From positions 1-41,217 of the forward strand of contig CAJUFM010000023.1 of assembly GCA_910585745.1 (NCBI GenBank): a stretch of 41,217 nucleotides of DNA. The letters are read 5' to 3'. A program made the position numbers and the translations under genes. Shown here in pieces: positions 39,383-41,217 of this stretch (position 1 is the first letter of the stretch; the number at the start of each line of letters is the position of its first letter). Source of the DNA: an uncultured Eubacterium sp. Lineage in GTDB: Bacteria; Bacillota; Clostridia; Lachnospirales; Lachnospiraceae. The notes under the pieces are model-generated. The model saw only the letters and a program-made list of their open reading frames with translations. It was not told the DNA's origin and did not search any database.

Positions 39383-40228
39383 TTACTGTATCAGCGTCAC
39401 ATACCGCTTTACCGCATCCTGCCAGGAAGGGAGCTTGTTAAATCCATTTTTAACAAGCTCTTCTTTGCTCATGCGGCTGTTTTTGGGACGTTTTGCCTTT
39501 GCTGGAAACTCTTCACTTGACACTGGTGTTACTTCTACTTCATTCATCCCCGCTGCCGCAAAGATCTCTTTGGCAAATTCATACCAGCTGCAGATCCCTT
39601 CATTCGTTGCATGATATTCTCCATATTTCTCTGTTTCGATCATATCCACTAAAAGTGCTGCCAGATCATAGGTATAGGTGGGAGAACCGATCTGGTCATC
39701 CACCACCCGGACCGCACCATTTTCCCTGCCGAGACGGAGCATGGTTTTGATAAAATTATTGCCATTGACACCAAATACCCAGGAAATCCGCACAATAAAG
39801 AATTTATTAATTCTTGATTTTATTTCCTGTTCCCCCTCATATTTCGTCAATCCATAGACATTGAGGGGATCCGGCTCATCTCCTGGCTCCCATGGTCTCT
39901 CACCCTCTCCAGAAAAAATATAGTCTGTACTGAGATACAAAAGCTTACAATCCAGTTCTGCACATACCTCCGCCACATTTTTTGTTCCCTCAGCATTGAC
40001 CCGCCGGCACAGCTCTACCTCTTCTTCTGCCCGGTCCACTGCCGTGTAGGCGCTGCAGTGAATGACTGCTTCAGGTGCAGCTTGTGTAATAACTCTTTTA
40101 ACGCATTGGGCATCTGTGATATCCATTTCCTCAATATCCACTCCCACTGCCTCATGTCCCCGTTTTTTCAGCTCCCCCATTACATCATGCCCCAGCTGTC
40201 CATTGATCCCCGTCACTAATACCTTCAT
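39383..40228 (-). CDS. rfbD: dTDP-4-dehydrorhamnose reductase
   Basis: Last step of dTDP-L-rhamnose synthesis: NAD(P)H reduction of dTDP-4-keto-L-rhamnose in the cytosol, supplying rhamnose for cell-wall polysaccharide. The 281 residues have the Rossmann motif VTGINGQLGHDVMGEL, the early AYTAVDRAEE, the catalytic YGLTKYEGE (Tyr-x3-Lys), and the substrate-site segment RISWVFGVNGNNFIKTM. It overlaps rfbB by 4 nt (ATGA). Confidence 0.96.
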   Translation of the reverse strand: MKVLVTGINGQLGHDVMGELKKRGHEAVGVDIEEMDITDAQCVKRVITQAAPEAVIHCSAYTAVDRAEEEVELCRRVNAEGTKNVAEVCAELDCKLLYLSTDYIFSGEGERPWEPGDEPDPLNVYGLTKYEGEQEIKSRINKFFIVRISWVFGVNGNNFIKTMLRLGRENGAVRVVDDQIGSPTYTYDLAALLVDMIETEKYGEYHATNEGICSWYEFAKEIFAAAGMNEVEVTPVSSEEFPAKAKRPKNSRMSKEELVKNGFNKLPSWQDAVKRYVTLIQ

Positions 40229-41217
40229 TTTGTCAGATCCTTTCCATACATTTTATCAAAATAACTGGCATACTCGCCGCTGATAATGTTCTCCCACCAC
40301 TCCCTGTTATCCAGATACCACTGAATGGTCTGCCTGATCCCTGTCTCAAAAGTGTACTTTGGTTTCCAGCCCAATTCGGTCTCCAGCTTTGTGGGATCGA
40401 TGGCATAGCGCAGGTCATGCCCTGGCCGGTCTGTCACAAATTCGATCAGGCTCTCTGGCTTACCCAGCGCTTTTAATATCGTCTTTACTACTTCAAGATT
40501 GGTCTTCTCATTGTGGCCGCCCACATTGTACACTTCACCGACTCTGCCCTTATGAATAATGAGATCAATGGCATCGCAGTGATCCGATACATGCAGCCAG
40601 TCCCTCACATTTTCACCTTTTCCATAGACAGGCAGCTTTTCATCTGCCAGGGCCCGGGATATGATCAGAGGAATGAGTTTTTCTGGGAAATGGTAAGGTC
40701 CATAGTTGTTAGAGCATCGGGAGATGGTCACCGGCAGCCCATAAGTCCGGTAATAGGCGAGAACAAAAAGATCTGCACTGGCCTTACTGGAAGAATAGGG
40801 GCTGGAAGTATGCAGCGGTGTATCCTCGCGGAAAAACAGATCCGGGCGGTCCAGAGGAAGATCCCCGTAGACCTCATCTGTGGAAACTTGATGATAACGC
40901 TTTACCCCGAACTCTTTGGAAGCATCTAAAAGCACCTGGGTTCCCATGACATTCGTCTGTACAAAAATGCCTGGATCGGTGATAGAGCGGTCTACATGGC
41001 TCTCCGCCGCAAAATTTACGATGATGTCCGGCTTCTCCTTTTCAAACAGATCCATGATAAAGCTCCGGTCTGCGATATCCCCCCGGATAAATTTATAATT
41101 TGGCTTATCTTCTACCGGTTTCAATGTCTCCAGATTGCCAGCATAGGTCAGCAGATCGAGATTGATCACTGTATGCTCTGGATACTTATTTACCATATGG
41201 TGCACAAAATTGCCGCC
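40225..41217 (-). CDS. rfbB: dTDP-glucose 4,6-dehydratase, N-terminus cut by the window edge
   Basis: Second step of dTDP-L-rhamnose synthesis: dehydrates dTDP-glucose to the 4-keto-6-deoxy sugar using bound NAD. The frame is open to the window edge, beginning GGNFVHHM, the end of the Rossmann GxxGxxG motif; about ten N-terminal residues lie outside. Visible motifs are NFAAESHVDRSITDP, HQVSTDEVYGDLPL, the catalytic YSSSKASADLFV, and ISRCSNNYGPYHFPEKLIPL. The stop overlaps the rfbD start by 4 nt. rfbA and rfbC are probably upstream, beyond the window. Confidence 0.96.
   Translation of the reverse strand, partial: GGNFVHHMVNKYPEHTVINLDLLTYAGNLETLKPVEDKPNYKFIRGDIADRSFIMDLFEKEKPDIIVNFAAESHVDRSITDPGIFVQTNVMGTQVLLDASKEFGVKRYHQVSTDEVYGDLPLDRPDLFFREDTPLHTSSPYSSSKASADLFVLAYYRTYGLPVTISRCSNNYGPYHFPEKLIPLIISRALADEKLPVYGKGENVRDWLHVSDHCDAIDLIIHKGRVGEVYNVGGHNEKTNLEVVKTILKALGKPESLIEFVTDRPGHDLRYAIDPTKLETELGWKPKYTFETGIRQTIQWYLDNREWWENIISGEYASYFDKMYGKDLTK

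Noticed and set aside
1..41217. CRISPR arrays, tRNA or rRNA genes, insertion sequences, phage genes, riboswitches of known classes
   Set aside because: None seen on reading; no regular spaced repeats, transposase motifs or recognisable aptamer cores. Reading by eye cannot exclude a divergent small RNA.

Overview
The window looks like a chromosomal segment of an anaerobic gut Firmicute of the class Clostridia, most likely Lachnospiraceae (Blautia-like). This is inferred from protein character: the zinc-lid adenylate kinase, the CBS/DRTGG family II pyrophosphatase, the zinc-type S14 and the lysine-rich secreted proteins. Strong AGGAGG ribosome binding sites and frequent GTG starts fit too. No rRNA, tRNA, insertion sequence, prophage or CRISPR array was seen.

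Region 1 (1-13560, minus strand) is the merged S10-spc ribosomal protein operon, read from right to left: rpsJ-rplC-rplD-rplW-rplB-rpsS-rplV-rpsC-rplP-rpmC-rpsQ-rplN-rplX-rplE-rpsN-rpsH-rplF-rplR-rpsE-rpmD-rplO-secY-adk-map-infA, leaving the window before rpmJ. It has a good promoter (-10 at 13492-13497) and a structured leader of about 300 nt. The coding order is textbook. The larger gaps are not: several hold one or more short perfect hairpins, and some hairpin arms are built from the last codons and stop of the upstream gene (rplB, rpsQ).

Region 2 (13561-20900, mostly minus) holds a secreted transglutaminase-like protein with a Pro/Thr-rich linker and basic tail, a nucleotide-regulated family II inorganic pyrophosphatase, and a two-gene unit. 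That unit is a FapA/DUF342 protein carrying seven N-terminal 26-residue repeats, plus an HD-GYP protein whose receiver domain has Asn where the phosphorylated Asp should be.

Region 3 (20901-28292, plus) is a sugar and surface block: galK, galE (Leloir pathway), a small secreted fibronectin-like protein, a 1162-residue secreted GH95-like glycosidase, and a Cu/Zn superoxide dismutase-like protein without a signal peptide.

Region 4 (28347-32857, minus) holds an unrecognised 193-residue protein and an apparent unit of an orphan lipoprotein sugar-binding protein, a membrane HD-GYP sensor and a 1-phosphofructokinase-type kinase. Region 5 (33042-36798, minus) is yajC-tgt-(small membrane protein)-rarA-yigZ. 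Region 6 (36884-39289, plus) is a bifunctional class A penicillin-binding protein. Region 7 (39383-41217, minus) is the end of a dTDP-rhamnose cluster (rfbD and a truncated rfbB).

The best candidates for something under-described are the hairpin clusters in the ribosomal operon, the repeat-FapA/pseudo-receiver HD-GYP pair, and the binding-protein/HD-GYP/fruK unit. All boundaries, motifs and hairpins were read by eye; no homology search or folding program was run.
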